Below, one piece after another: positions 15,637 through 24,108 of a stretch of DNA of 35,327 nucleotides (position 1 is the stretch's first letter; every line of letters starts with the position of its first letter). The notes beneath the pieces were generated by a model that did no database searches, was not told where the DNA came from, and saw only the letters and a list, made by a program, of their open reading frames with translations. Both the position numbers and the translations under genes were made by a program. The DNA is taken from positions 1 through 35,327 of the forward strand of contig JAIRWX010000042.1 of the NCBI GenBank assembly GCA_031268655.1, in the 5' to 3' direction. Origin of the DNA: Helicobacteraceae bacterium (GTDB taxonomy: Bacteria > Campylobacterota > Campylobacteria > Campylobacterales > SZUA-545).

Positions 15637-17656
15637 GTAGCTCGTCCTTTCGCGGATTGACCGTCTCATAACAATACTTAAGGCTCGCTTGGATTTTTGG
15701 CAAATCAAAGACCTCCAATTTTGCGATAGCGCCCTTCATTTTCGGCGAAACTATAAATTTTCTCGATATCGAACCCAATTTTGTTTCAATTTTAACATTA
15801 TCGCCATTTTTTAAGTTATTTACCGACGCAAACTGTTCCGATCCGATCAGCTCCCCCTCGCTCTTAAAGGGTTTATCAGCCGCGCAATAACGCGCGATCG
15901 CGCCGTCATATTCGTTAAAGCGTCCTATATCTTCGGGCGCAAAAACGGATATTTTGGTTTTTGGATTATTGATCTCGTAGGGCGTTAGATCGTCAAAAGC
16001 GACGTCGTTAAACGGCAGCCGAGCGGTCGCGTCGATCGCCCGCTTGATCCGTAGCCCGCGCTTTTTAGCGATCGCGGCGATCGGAGCGTCGTCAAAGGCG
16101 ATCGCCGCGTTCAGCGGTTTTATCACGCGATCGATCGTAACGATTGTCCCCTCTTTGGCTTCGTTGGGCGCATAAGGAAAACGAGTTTCGCCCTCGCCGT
16201 CGTAAACGTCGCAGGTCAAAGCCGCTCCAAGCGCGTTCGGAGCGGGAGGAACCATCAAAATATCAAAGCCGCGCGATCGCAGTATCCCCGCGATCGTCGC
16301 TATATTCTTTGCTCCGTCGGCGGCGTATATTTCGCCGCCTAGCGCGATAAGGGTTTTTTCGCCAACCTCGATCGCGCTTAATTCCTCCTCGCCTACGCCG
16401 CGCTCGGCGCTAACGGCGCCGTCGTCAAGATCGTCCGCCCATCGTTTCAGATCGCCGCTTGGATTTTTAACGAGCGTTTTAAGCAGCAGCGCGAAAACGC
16501 CCTCTTCGGCGGCGGTTTCGTAACGAATCTGGATCGCGATCTCCCTTAGCGAATCGTCCTCTATTGGAGCAAAAGAATAAATATGCGCGTTATGTTCCAG
16601 CGCCGCCTTGGCGAGCGCCTGCTTGACGATCGGCGCCTCTTCGCCGATCAGCGGCGCGAACAATAAAATAGTATCGGCGTTTTTTACGTCGCTAACCGAG
16701 CCGTTCCATAAACGTTCGCCGCTCGCCAAAGCGTACGCGCTCAAAAACGCCTGAAAAGCGGCGATCTGGTTATTGACCGCTTTGTAGCCAAGCTCGTTAA
16801 GCAGATATATCTCCTCGTTAGTTTCGCGACCGCTTATCCAAACGCTTTTCGCCTTTTCGTTAAAGGGCGCGGCGGCGCGGGTTTTTCTGAAACCAAAACG
16901 TCCTAGCGAGCATAGAGAGTCGTTTTCAACGTCGCAGCTTACGCGCATGATCTCGCCTCGCTTTGTCTCGATCGCGTTATCGCACCCGCCGGCGCAGTAA
17001 AGACACGACGACGGCGTTTTATTTAGCTCCCAAACGTTGGCGCGGTATTTGAAGTCTTTCGTTACGATCGCGCCGACCGGACAGACCGCCGCGCACTCGC
17101 CGCAGTCCGAGCAGCGATCGCCGTCAAACTCAATCTTGGATTTGTATCCGCCCGCGACAATCGATAGCGCGGCGCTCCCGACAATCTCGTTGCAAACTCT
17201 AGCGCACCGCTCGCACAGAACGCAGAGCGACGGATCGTAGGTCAATATCCGCCAATTCTCTACTAGACGTCGGGGCTCTTTCGCGGCGAATATCTGATCG
17301 CTAAGACCAAACTCCAGCGCTTTGTTTTGCAATTCGCACTCGCCCGACTTGTCGCAGACGCCGCACGCGAGCGGATGATTTACGCACGTCATACGCACAA
17401 TATTCCCGCGCGTTTCAAACAGCGCCTCGCCGTCGGTTGTTACGGCAATTCCCTCTTTTACGGGCGTTTGACAGGAGAGCGCGAAACCCTTCAAACCCTC
17501 GATCTCTACGACGCACAGCCTGCACGATCCAGCCGCGGAGACTTTGCTCAGAAAGCAGAGCGTCGGTATATAAACACCCGCTTTTCGCGCCGCCTGCAAA
17601 ATTGTGTCGCCTTCGTTTGCGCTAACCAAGCGTCCGTCGATTGTCAGATTAACCAT
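15626..17656 (-). CDS. nuoG: NADH-quinone oxidoreductase subunit G, first copy
   Basis: This 676-residue iron-sulfur protein of the peripheral arm has a [2Fe-2S] motif (C34, C45, C48, C62), the NuoG-specific His-Cys3 cluster (H94, C98, C101, C107), two ferredoxin-like clusters (C145/148/151/155 and C182/185/188/192) and the N7-type cysteines (C218, C221, C225, C249). The rest is a degenerate molybdopterin-oxidoreductase-like domain that holds no recognisable cofactor site. The ATG at 17656 overlaps the stop of the flavoprotein gene upstream. All ligands are intact, as in the second copy, so neither is an obvious decayed duplicate. The sequences differ widely outside the cluster motifs, arguing for an old duplication or a separate origin. 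Confidence 0.93.
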   Translation of the reverse strand: MVNLTIDGRLVSANEGDTILQAARKAGVYIPTLCFLSKVSAAGSCRLCVVEIEGLKGFALSCQTPVKEGIAVTTDGEALFETRGNIVRMTCVNHPLACGVCDKSGECELQNKALEFGLSDQIFAAKEPRRLVENWRILTYDPSLCVLCERCARVCNEIVGSAALSIVAGGYKSKIEFDGDRCSDCGECAAVCPVGAIVTKDFKYRANVWELNKTPSSCLYCAGGCDNAIETKRGEIMRVSCDVENDSLCSLGRFGFRKTRAAAPFNEKAKSVWISGRETNEEIYLLNELGYKAVNNQIAAFQAFLSAYALASGERLWNGSVSDVKNADTILLFAPLIGEEAPIVKQALAKAALEHNAHIYSFAPIEDDSLREIAIQIRYETAAEEGVFALLLKTLVKNPSGDLKRWADDLDDGAVSAERGVGEEELSAIEVGEKTLIALGGEIYAADGAKNIATIAGILRSRGFDILMVPPAPNALGAALTCDVYDGEGETRFPYAPNEAKEGTIVTIDRVIKPLNAAIAFDDAPIAAIAKKRGLRIKRAIDATARLPFNDVAFDDLTPYEINNPKTKISVFAPEDIGRFNEYDGAIARYCAADKPFKSEGELIGSEQFASVNNLKNGDNVKIETKLGSISRKFIVSPKMKGAIAKLEVFDLPKIQASLKYCYETVNPRKDELHGR

Positions 17657-19649
17657 TTAGTTCCGCTAAAGCGATATAGTAACAGCGCATACAACGATTC
17701 GCCTCTTTGAAAGCCGCCTCGGGCGTTAGACCTAAATTCACCTCGGCGACGCTTGTTTTTCTTATGTCCGCGCTCAACTTTTTAGATCGCTCTCTGGCAA
17801 AGCCTCCAAGGTAGCCCGTCGGTTTCTCGTTTTTGTCGAATACGCGAAAGCCGCGTAGCAGATCCTCCATAATCTCGTCGTCGCTTCGTTTGATCTCGCC
17901 CGTTTTAAGATAGTTCAGCATCACGCTCGCGGCGCGACGCGCCTGTCCTACGGCGTTTACGATCGTCATCGGTCCGTATTCGCAATCGCCCGCCGAAAAC
18001 ACGCCAATCTTGTTGGCGGCGAAGGTTTTGCCGTCGGTTTTGATCGTCCCCCAGCTTGTAAGCTCTATATTCCATTCGGCGGGCAGTATGGTTAAATCAG
18101 GCTCTTGGCTGACGGCGGGAATCACATAGTCGCACTCGATCTCGAAATCTTGCCCCTCTATTTTGGTCAGTTGCGGACGACCGCCGTTTGGATCCTCAAA
18201 CATCTCAAATCGGTTGCAAACCACCTTTTTGACGACGCCGTTTTCATCGACAATTTTGGCGATCGCGGCGCGAAAGATAAACTCCACGCCCTCCTCTTTC
18301 GCCTCTTGGTACTCCTCTTCGCTGGTATTTTGGATAATTACCCGCTCGCTTCGGCGATAGAGCATAATCGCTTTCTTGGCTCCGGCGCGAACGGCGCAGC
18401 GCACCACGTCCATAGAGGTAAAGCCGCCGCCCGCGCATACGACGGTCTTGCCTCTGAAATCCACGGGCGAGCCGATTTTGAACTTCTCCCAGAGATTCAC
18501 GCGATCAAGAAAGCCGATCGCGCCCCAATAGCCGTCGATCGATTCGTTTTCATTCTCGCAGCGCAGTTTTTTTGAGAGTCTCGCGCCAAAACTAAGCAGG
18601 ATTGCGTCGTAGTTTTTCTCAAGCTCCAGCAGTTTTTCCGCGTCGATCGAAGAGTTCAAATGTATCCTCGCGCCGCTTGATTCAATAAAACGTATGTCGG
18701 TCAGATATTTTTCGCTTGGCATACGATACTCCGGCACGCCGACCATCACCTCGCCGCCGGCTACGGGCAAAGCCTCGAAAATATCGCACTCGACGCCGCT
18801 TAACGACAGATAATAGGCGGCGCTAAGCCCCGCGGGACCGGCGCCAACGATAGCGACTTTTTTGCCGATCGGCGGCGACTTGGAGGCGAAATGAACGCAA
18901 CGCGCTCCGCGCCTGTCCTCGTAATCCGCGCCGACGCGCTTTAGTTCCATAATGCCGATCGGTTCGTCAAAATGGCTTCGCCTGCAACTATCTTCGCACG
19001 GGCGCGGACAGACGCGACCGCATACGCGCGCGAGCGGCATCGTTTTGCGGGTCTCTTCGACGCTCTTTAACGGCTGGCGATCCTTAAGCGCCTCTATATA
19101 GGCGGGAATATCCACGAGATCGGGGCATGCGTCCGAACAGGGCGCGGCGATCTTCGCCGCGACAAACAGATCGCGATCGTACTCCGCGCTTTGTTTGCGC
19201 GAATCTATACACTCGTGAAACGGCTGAGGAAAATGCTCGATCAGCTGCGAGATCGCCTTTGGCGCGGTGCGTCCGATCTCGCATTTGGCGCTTGATCGCA
19301 TAATGGCGCACGCGGATTTAAGCCGCGCCAGATCCGCCGTTTCGCCCTCGCCTCTTGCGATCTTATCCAGCAGATCGTATAGTATTCGTCCGCCCGCGCG
19401 CCCGGGCGCGCACCGCCCGCACGCCTGCGAATAGTTCTGATACTGGAGGGCGTATCGAGCGGCAAGCCGCGCTACGTCCACCTTCTCGTCAAAGATCGCC
19501 ACGCCGTCCCAGCCGATAAAGGCGCGGATAGCTCGGTTTTCGTCGAAAGCGATCGGCAGTTTCAAAGCGGTCGCGGCGTACTCTTCGCTTGGCTTACCGC
19601 GATTATCGACAATTGCCCCGCGCCATGAGCTAAACCACGGTTTGACCAT
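17649..19649 (-). CDS. GltD-type FAD/NAD(P) oxidoreductase with NuoF-like Fe-S region (complex I input subunit)
   Basis: This 666-residue protein sits exactly where nuoF belongs. Residues 70-150 resemble the C-terminal iron-sulfur part of NuoF: CGRCAPGR at 77-84, then CEIGRTAP from C123 and a hydrophobic HF-x-H tail. The usual third cysteine is Gly83, so only C77, C80 and C123 of the expected four remain. Residues 165-240 form the twin-[4Fe-4S] domain of GltD relatives (CSDACP from C171; C210, C214, C218, C222). A first dinucleotide fold follows (VAIVGAGPAG, 265-274), then a second (AGGGFTSMD, 406-414, with YRR at 431-433, which suggests NADPH or NADH use), and an FAD-binding end (GDCEYGPMTIVNA, 554-566). 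It probably feeds electrons from NAD(P)H to NuoG in place of NuoEF. It overlaps its neighbours on both sides. The cofactor and electron donor are inferred. Confidence 0.85.
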   Translation of the reverse strand: MVKPWFSSWRGAIVDNRGKPSEEYAATALKLPIAFDENRAIRAFIGWDGVAIFDEKVDVARLAARYALQYQNYSQACGRCAPGRAGGRILYDLLDKIARGEGETADLARLKSACAIMRSSAKCEIGRTAPKAISQLIEHFPQPFHECIDSRKQSAEYDRDLFVAAKIAAPCSDACPDLVDIPAYIEALKDRQPLKSVEETRKTMPLARVCGRVCPRPCEDSCRRSHFDEPIGIMELKRVGADYEDRRGARCVHFASKSPPIGKKVAIVGAGPAGLSAAYYLSLSGVECDIFEALPVAGGEVMVGVPEYRMPSEKYLTDIRFIESSGARIHLNSSIDAEKLLELEKNYDAILLSFGARLSKKLRCENENESIDGYWGAIGFLDRVNLWEKFKIGSPVDFRGKTVVCAGGGFTSMDVVRCAVRAGAKKAIMLYRRSERVIIQNTSEEEYQEAKEEGVEFIFRAAIAKIVDENGVVKKVVCNRFEMFEDPNGGRPQLTKIEGQDFEIECDYVIPAVSQEPDLTILPAEWNIELTSWGTIKTDGKTFAANKIGVFSAGDCEYGPMTIVNAVGQARRAASVMLNYLKTGEIKRSDDEIMEDLLRGFRVFDKNEKPTGYLGGFARERSKKLSADIRKTSVAEVNLGLTPEAAFKEANRCMRCYYIALAELNG

Positions 19650-19881
19650 CTATCAAACGCTTTCGCATAGAGATCGTCCAGTCGATCTCGTTGTATTTAA
19701 GCGAGTTTAATAGTTCGCAATTTAACTCTTTGACCAAGTCCGCGCTTTTTTGTACCAGCGAAAAATCAATCGCCTCGAAAATGAAGATCGCCGCCTCGTT
19801 TTCGATCAGATCGTTTTCGATAATAGTTTTCATACCTTCAATCGCGTTCTCTTTTAATTCTCTTAGATCAAATCGTCTCAT
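19630..19881 (-). CDS. Small NuoE-like complex I protein (Cj1575 family)
   Basis: The protein is 83 residues, acidic and helical at the N-terminus, and begins MRRFDLRELKE. It ends with a compact alpha/beta stretch, LNCELLNSLKYNEIDWTI. In Campylobacter a small protein of about this length and style lies at the same position, between nuoD and the next subunit, and is often called NuoE-like. It lacks the four cysteines of true NuoE (only C55 is present), so it cannot hold the N1a [2Fe-2S] cluster. It starts 6 bases after the nuoD stop and overlaps the flavoprotein gene by 20 bases. Its role may be structural, anchoring the input module to NuoD/NuoC. That is inference. Confidence 0.75.
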   Translation of the reverse strand: MRRFDLRELKENAIEGMKTIIENDLIENEAAIFIFEAIDFSLVQKSADLVKELNCELLNSLKYNEIDWTISMRKRLIDGQTVV

Positions 19882-19887
19882 AATGTT

Positions 19888-21117
19888 CTACCTATCTATT
19901 TCGCCAAAGATCACATTGGCGTTGCCGATGATCGCCACCACGTCGGCGAGTTGAGCGTCAAGAAGCAAATCCTCCAGCAGTCCGCAGTGAAAAAAGCTGG
20001 GTCCTCTAACTTTAACGCGGCGCGGATACGGCTCGCCGTCGCTTACGATATAAAAACCGAGTTCGCCTTTGGGCGATTCGGTGGCTTTATAGATTTCGCC
20101 TTTGGGCGGACGCATGCCCTGCGTAACCAGCGCGAAATGCTGCATAAGCGAGTAGTTCTGCGTCATCAACTGTTCTTTGGGCGCGCTGATATATTCGGGC
20201 GCGTTTGCCATCAATTCCGGCGGCGCGTCCTTATATATTTCCAGCGCCTGACGGATTAACTTGATCGACTGCCAAATTTCTTCAATATAAAGGCGGTAGC
20301 GTCCGTAGCTGTCGCCCGCGTCGCAAACGGGAACGTCGAACTCTACCTCGCCGTACAGCTCGTAGGGCTGCTCTTTGCGAATGTCCCAAGCCACGCCGCT
20401 GCCTCGAAGCATAACGCCGCTAAGTCCCCAGCTCATAGCCAGCTCTCTGCTGATAACGCCGATATTTTCAAGCCGCATTCGCCATATTCTGTTATCTTTT
20501 AACAGCGCGTCGTACATCTCGATCTGTTTGGGCAGATGATCCAAAAACGCCTTGCACTGCTCGATCCATTCGGGCGTAATATCCAGCGGAACGCCGCCGA
20601 TTCTGATGGAATTGTGCGTAAGCCTTGCTCCGCAGTACTCCTCGAAGAGATCAAGCGCGTATTCGCGTTCTCGGAACGGATAGAGCATCATGCTCATCGC
20701 GCCTACGTCGAGCGCGTGCGTGGCGAGAAAAAACAGATGGCTGCATATTCGACTAAGCTCTATAAGCGCGAGCCTGATCGCCTGGGCGCGGCGCGGCGCC
20801 TCTATGCCAAGCAGGGTTTCCACCGCGAGAGCGAAGCCGTAGTTGTTGGAGGTCGCGTTGATGTAATCCATACGATCGGTGGTAGGCAGAAATTCGTTAT
20901 AGATCATATTTTCCGCCATCTTCTCCACGCCGCGGTGTAAAAAGCCGATATTTGGGCGCGCTTTTTTCACGCGCTCGCCCTCTAGCTCCAGAATCAGATT
21001 CATCTGTCCGTGCGCCGAGGGGTGCTGCGGACCAAAATTCAATATCATCGTATTGTCGTCTCGTTCAAAGGCGATATTCTCATAGAAAGGCTGTAATCGG
21101 TTTGGCAGTTGCGTCAT
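19888..21117 (-). CDS. nuoD: NADH-quinone oxidoreductase subunit D
   Basis: This 409-residue 49-kDa-type subunit builds the quinone pocket together with NuoB and NuoH. Conserved segments are [10 protein letters not shown] (with the quinone-site His), [17 protein letters not shown], and [13 protein letters not shown] near residue 350, followed by RVKVRGPSF. The distal [NiFe]-type metal cysteines of the related hydrogenases are absent, as expected. The ATG at 21117 has GAGGAA upstream and starts 2 bases after the nuoC stop. NuoC and NuoD are separate genes here, not fused as in E. coli. Confidence 0.97.
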   Translation of the reverse strand: MTQLPNRLQPFYENIAFERDDNTMILNFGPQHPSAHGQMNLILELEGERVKKARPNIGFLHRGVEKMAENMIYNEFLPTTDRMDYINATSNNYGFALAVETLLGIEAPRRAQAIRLALIELSRICSHLFFLATHALDVGAMSMMLYPFREREYALDLFEEYCGARLTHNSIRIGGVPLDITPEWIEQCKAFLDHLPKQIEMYDALLKDNRIWRMRLENIGVISRELAMSWGLSGVMLRGSGVAWDIRKEQPYELYGEVEFDVPVCDAGDSYGRYRLYIEEIWQSIKLIRQALEIYKDAPPELMANAPEYISAPKEQLMTQNYSLMQHFALVTQGMRPPKGEIYKATESPKGELGFYIVSDGEPYPRRVKVRGPSFFHCGLLEDLLLDAQLADVVAIIGNANVIFGEIDR

Positions 21118-21119
21118 CG

Positions 21120-21914
21120 CTACTTCCTCTTATCCAGCGCTTTTTGCTTGAGCGGATCGAAATCGTCGTACAAAATAGGAACGCGCTTTTCGACATATTT
21201 GATAGGGGTAATCTCGTCTTTGGGTTCCGCGCCGAAAGCGACTTCGTATCCAAGCCGCGCAAACCGTCTGGTATCGTTGCGATCGATTCGCGCCGCGTCG
21301 CGGTTCTCCGCGCCGATTTTTTCTCTGAACTCCTTGCCGTAAATCGCGTCAATCTCGTACCACTGCGCAAACTCGTCGCCCTGAAGCGGATAGGAACGCA
21401 AAAGCGGGTGTCCAGACCAGTCGTTTGGCATAAGAATACGACATAGGCGCGGGTGGTTGTTGAATATAACGCCGAACATATCGTAACACTCGCGCTCCGA
21501 CCAGTTGGCCGATCGCCACAAATCCGCCGCGCTTTCGACCGCCTCTTTTTCCTTGATAACGATTTTCAGACGCAGGCGGCGGTTCTTTTCGACGCTTAAC
21601 AGCTCGTAAAAGATCTCAAACTCGCCGCGAACGGCGAGATAATCAACCGCGCTTAACTCCATCAACTGCGCGTAACCCCGCGATCGCAAGAACTTTAGCG
21701 CATCCTTATTCTTGGCGGCTGGAACGTAAACGATCGCCTCGTTGCGCATGAAGAAACTATCGCATTCGCCGATCGCCGCCTTAAGTTTCTTAAGATCCTC
21801 TCCGACGATCGGATCGTCGATCGATTCTTTGGCTATCTCTTTGGGTACGTAAAAACGATCGGAGTGATAGGGCTTTTTCTGTCGATCTCCCTTTGGAGTA
21901 TATGGTCTAAACAT
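21120..21914 (-). CDS. nuoC: NADH-quinone oxidoreductase subunit C
   Basis: This 264-residue 30-kDa-type subunit has a basic N-terminal extension of about 40 residues ([15 protein letters not shown]), the complex1_30kDa core, [22 protein letters not shown], and the family signature near residue 150: [26 protein letters not shown] followed by GHPLRSYPLQ-type sequence. The frame opens one codon earlier with GTG, but ATG 21914 is the likely start, overlapping the nuoB stop as TGATG with AAGG upstream. The C-terminal tail ([16 protein letters not shown]) is longer than in E. coli. It forms part of the connecting module with NuoD, NuoB and NuoI. Confidence 0.95.
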   Translation of the reverse strand: MFRPYTPKGDRQKKPYHSDRFYVPKEIAKESIDDPIVGEDLKKLKAAIGECDSFFMRNEAIVYVPAAKNKDALKFLRSRGYAQLMELSAVDYLAVRGEFEIFYELLSVEKNRRLRLKIVIKEKEAVESAADLWRSANWSERECYDMFGVIFNNHPRLCRILMPNDWSGHPLLRSYPLQGDEFAQWYEIDAIYGKEFREKIGAENRDAARIDRNDTRRFARLGYEVAFGAEPKDEITPIKYVEKRVPILYDDFDPLKQKALDKRK

Positions 21915-22423
21915 CACACAAACCTTTTGGCGCTGATTTTGCGGTTCATCGGCTCGCTTCTTATTTTGCGCTGAAGCATCATCGCGGCGTAGATAAGCGT
22001 ATCGGGACGCGGCGCGCAGCCGGGCAGATAGATATCCACCGGAATAATGCGATCCACGCCCTGCACCGTCGCGTATGTGTTAAACATGCCGCCCGTATTG
22101 GCGCAGCTGCCCATAGAGATCACCCATTTTGGCTCCGCCATCTGATCGTACAAACGGCGTACAAACGGCGCGTGCTTTTTGCTCACCGTGCCGGCGATAC
22201 ACATCACCTCGGCCTGACGCGGCGAGGCGCGAAATATGGTTCCTAATCGGTCGAAATCGAATCGCCCGCCGCCCGAAGCCATCATCTCGATCGCGCAACA
22301 CGCCAAACCGTAGGTTAAAAACCAGAGCGAATTGCTTCGCCCCCAATTGACCAGCTTATCGACCGTCGTAAGCGCGATTGGCAGACCGCCGCTGGATAGA
22401 TAATTTACTTGATGCTTTGCCAA
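21914..22423 (-). CDS. nuoB: NADH-quinone oxidoreductase subunit B
   Basis: This 169-residue subunit carries the terminal [4Fe-4S] cluster N2. The ligands are visible as the tandem C42-C43 in [12 protein letters not shown]107 in SMGSC, and C136 in PGCAPRP. The start is probably a TTG at 22423 preceded by AGGAG. This gives [13 protein letters not shown] and a length close to the family average, whereas the longer frame starting at GTG 22444 lies mostly inside nuoA. The gene overlaps nuoA by 19 bases, an unusually long overlap for this operon. Confidence 0.95.
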   Translation of the reverse strand: MAKHQVNYLSSGGLPIALTTVDKLVNWGRSNSLWFLTYGLACCAIEMMASGGGRFDFDRLGTIFRASPRQAEVMCIAGTVSKKHAPFVRRLYDQMAEPKWVISMGSCANTGGMFNTYATVQGVDRIIPVDIYLPGCAPRPDTLIYAAMMLQRKIRSEPMNRKISAKRFV

Positions 22424-22791
22424 TTTAACGCTCCTTGTTTCCACTCGTAGAGAAACCCAATCGTCAAGATTCCTAAAAATACCAGCATGCCGCCGAAAGC
22501 CAGCGCGCCAAAGCCGCTTTCAATCAGGCTTCCGTAAGCCACAGCCCACGGAAACATAAAGATAATCTCCACGTCAAACAGGATAAACAGCAACGCGAAA
22601 AGAAAAAACTGCAAACCAATGCGATTTGGCTGTAGCGAGGTTTCTGGTCCGCACTCGTAAACCGAGAGCTTCAGTTTCAGATCGTTTCGCGCCGATCTGG
22701 CGTTGAAGAGCCAAGCCGACAGCGCCACTGTAGCGGCAAACGCGCCGAAAGTTAAGACAAAGAGAATAAAAACGCCAAAATAAGACTCCAC
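22405..22791 (-). CDS. nuoA: NADH-quinone oxidoreductase subunit A
   Basis: The protein has 128 residues and three membrane helices, and is the ND3 equivalent. The likely start is a GTG at 22791 with GAGGA six bases upstream. The open frame extends a few codons further to a TTG. The conserved loop [11 protein letters not shown]-type sequence (with the switch cysteine of ND3) is present, followed by [22 protein letters not shown], the classic second helix with two conserved acidic residues, and a last helix near [22 protein letters not shown]. It is the first gene of the 19 kb operon. Confidence 0.95.
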   Translation of the reverse strand: MESYFGVFILFVLTFGAFAATVALSAWLFNARSARNDLKLKLSVYECGPETSLQPNRIGLQFFLFALLFILFDVEIIFMFPWAVAYGSLIESGFGALAFGGMLVFLGILTIGFLYEWKQGALNWQSIK

Positions 22792-22821
22792 CGCCGTTCC
22801 TCGCAATTAAAGTTTTTGTCA

Positions 22822-22827
22822 ACTATA
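22822..22827 (-). promoter_or_regulatory. Candidate -10 element for the nuo operon
   Basis: On the minus strand TATAGT lies at 22827-22822, about 30 bases upstream of the nuoA GTG, within the AT-rich start of the control region. No good -35 box sits 16-18 bases upstream, which is common for sigma70 promoters in Campylobacterota. The assignment is weak. Confidence 0.3.
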
Positions 22828-22840
22828 TCAAAAATATGGT

Positions 22841-22866
22841 TTAATCGACGCTATGCGCCCTTAATC
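22841..22866. promoter_or_regulatory. Direct repeat TTAATC with 20-bp period (candidate operator)
   Basis: TTAATC occurs at 22841-22846 and again at 22861-22866, exactly two helical turns apart, between the cosR -35 box and the nuo promoter region. OmpR-type regulators usually bind direct half-sites. A 20-bp period is larger than their usual 10-11, so the two copies could be separate half-sites of two dimers or a chance pair. Confidence 0.3.
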
Positions 22867-22867
22867 C

Positions 22868-22896
22868 TTGCATAATTTTTGAAAAATCTATATAAT
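22868..22896 (+). promoter_or_regulatory. Promoter for the CosR-type regulator
   Basis: TTGCAT (22868-22873) and TATAAT (22891-22896) are separated by 17 bases, a near-consensus sigma70 arrangement with a perfect -10. Transcription would begin near 22903, about 30 bases before the GTG start of the regulator. Confidence 0.65.
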
Positions 22897-22933
22897 GATA
22901 AGAAATTTTTAATGTTTGCGTAGGGATCAACTT

Positions 22934-23653
22934 GTGAAATTTCTGCTTATCGTCTCTTCTTCCGAACCGCGGCGTAACGCTATCGTCGAAAAACTGAGCG
23001 GGGCGCGCTACGCGGCTAACGCCGCGCAAACAATAGAGGAGGCGGCAAACGCGCATAGAGCGGAATCGGTCGATCTGATAGTCGCCGATTGGCGTATCGT
23101 AGAGCCGGTTATAGGCGCGTTCGCGCTTTCGCTTAAAAAAGGCGTAAAACAGGTTTCTCTGATCGTTATCTCCGAAAACCCAAGCAAAGAAGAGCTGGTT
23201 GACGCGCTTAACAGGGGCGCGGACGACTACTGTCAAGCGCCGTTTAACGGCGACAAACTCGACATATCGTTATTTAAGCTGCTCGAGGCAAGAATAGAGG
23301 CTAGACTGCGCTTTGGCGGGACAAACGTGATCGACGCCGGAGAGCTGACTATCGACCCCGACGAGGAAAAAATTTACTATAAGCAAAAAGAAATCGAGTT
23401 AAAAGGCAAACCGTTTGAGGTACTAACCCATCTGGCTAGAAACCGCGATCAGATTATCAGCAAAGAGCAGCTGCTTGACGCGATCTGGGAAGAGCCCGAG
23501 CTGGTTACGCCTAACGTGATCGAGGTGGCGATCAACCAGATCCGCCAGAAAATGGACAAACCGCTGGGCATCAATACTATTGAAACGGTGAGACGGCGCG
23601 GCTATCGCTTCTGCTTTCCCAACTGCTCCGGCCAAACCATTATCGATCGTTAA
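22934..23653 (+). CDS. cosR: OmpR-family orphan response regulator CosR/HsrA type
   Basis: The protein has 239 residues from a GTG at 22934, with AGGG upstream. The C-terminal DNA-binding domain (about 125-230) is nearly identical, as I recall it, to H. pylori HsrA and C. jejuni CosR: ELTIDPDEEK, KGKPFEVLTHLAR, IWEEPELVTPNVIEVAINQIRQKMDKPLG, VRRRGYRF. The receiver domain is divergent. The acidic pocket positions are serines (S8-S10) and the conserved lysine before Pro103 is Ala102. An aspartate is present at the usual phosphoacceptor position (D52). Phosphorylation is therefore unlikely to work normally, as in the phosphorylation-independent HsrA family. HsrA/CosR are essential regulators of oxidative stress defence and energy metabolism. 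The gene is transcribed away from nuoA, and no histidine kinase is nearby. Confidence 0.88.
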   Translation: MKFLLIVSSSEPRRNAIVEKLSGARYAANAAQTIEEAANAHRAESVDLIVADWRIVEPVIGAFALSLKKGVKQVSLIVISENPSKEELVDALNRGADDYCQAPFNGDKLDISLFKLLEARIEARLRFGGTNVIDAGELTIDPDEEKIYYKQKEIELKGKPFEVLTHLARNRDQIISKEQLLDAIWEEPELVTPNVIEVAINQIRQKMDKPLGINTIETVRRRGYRFCFPNCSGQTIIDR

Positions 23654-23794
23654 AGCGCCGTTTTTACGCAATGCAAGCCGATCGAACGCGCAAATCGGCG
23701 ATCGGTTCCGCTCGCATGCGGTTGAATAAGCGCGATTTTAAGTTGCGCGCGAGTAATATGCTCCGTTTTTAAAATATAACTTCAAGGAAAAACG

Positions 23795-23986
23795 ATGAGA
23801 CTTAGCGCGCCCACAAGGCTTGTGTTTTGGATTTCGCTTGTTATAGCGATCTTGGCTCTCGCAAATCAGCTATTAGCCGTTGTCGGCGTATCGATCCAGA
23901 TTCCGTATTTCACGTCAAACGCCTTCTGGTTTCTCGCCGTCGCCTATGCGCTGTTAGCGCTCGGCGTAACGCTCAAGGGGCTTTAG
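23795..23986 (+). CDS. Small two-helix inner-membrane protein
   Basis: This 63-residue protein is preceded by AAGGA and starts at ATG 23795. It has two hydrophobic segments: FWISLVIAILALANQLLAVV near residues 11-30, and AFWFLAVAYALLALGVTL near 43-60, with short charged ends. Small proteins with this layout (a PT-x-x-V-FWIS-type start and an ALG-x-x-LKGL end) are widespread and uncharacterised. It is separated from cosR by about 140 bases that contain a weak inverted repeat (CCGATCG...CGATCGG), so it may have its own promoter. Its function is unknown. Confidence 0.7.
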   Translation: MRLSAPTRLVFWISLVIAILALANQLLAVVGVSIQIPYFTSNAFWFLAVAYALLALGVTLKGL

Positions 23987-24004
23987 CCTCGTAAAGCCGC
24001 CGGG

Positions 24005-24062
24005 CAAAATCCGCAAAGCCCGCGGCGACGCCTAGTTTGGGCGACGCGGGTCGCGGATTTTG
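24005..24062. terminator. Large stem-loop, probable bidirectional terminator
   Basis: CAAAATCCGC (24005-24014) pairs perfectly with GCGGATTTTG (24053-24062). Inside, CCCGCG pairs with CGCGGG and GCC with GGC, giving a long GC-rich stem. The A-rich left arm and T-rich right arm let it terminate in both directions. It lies between the 63-residue plus-strand gene and the minus-strand gene ending at 24109. Confidence 0.7.
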
Positions 24063-24108
24063 ATAAAGACGAATAGATCGCGCTTCGGTTTGTCTATTAA
24101 CGGACGCT

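Noticed and set aside
13399-17656. Tandem NuoG as an assembly duplication
   Set aside because: The two copies share only the cluster motifs, differ in length and internal insert, and each has its own ribosome site or overlap. An assembly artefact would give near-identical sequence.
18105-18575. Plus-strand 156-codon open frame inside the flavoprotein gene
   Set aside because: It is opposite the conserved dinucleotide-binding domain and has no ribosome site or family match.
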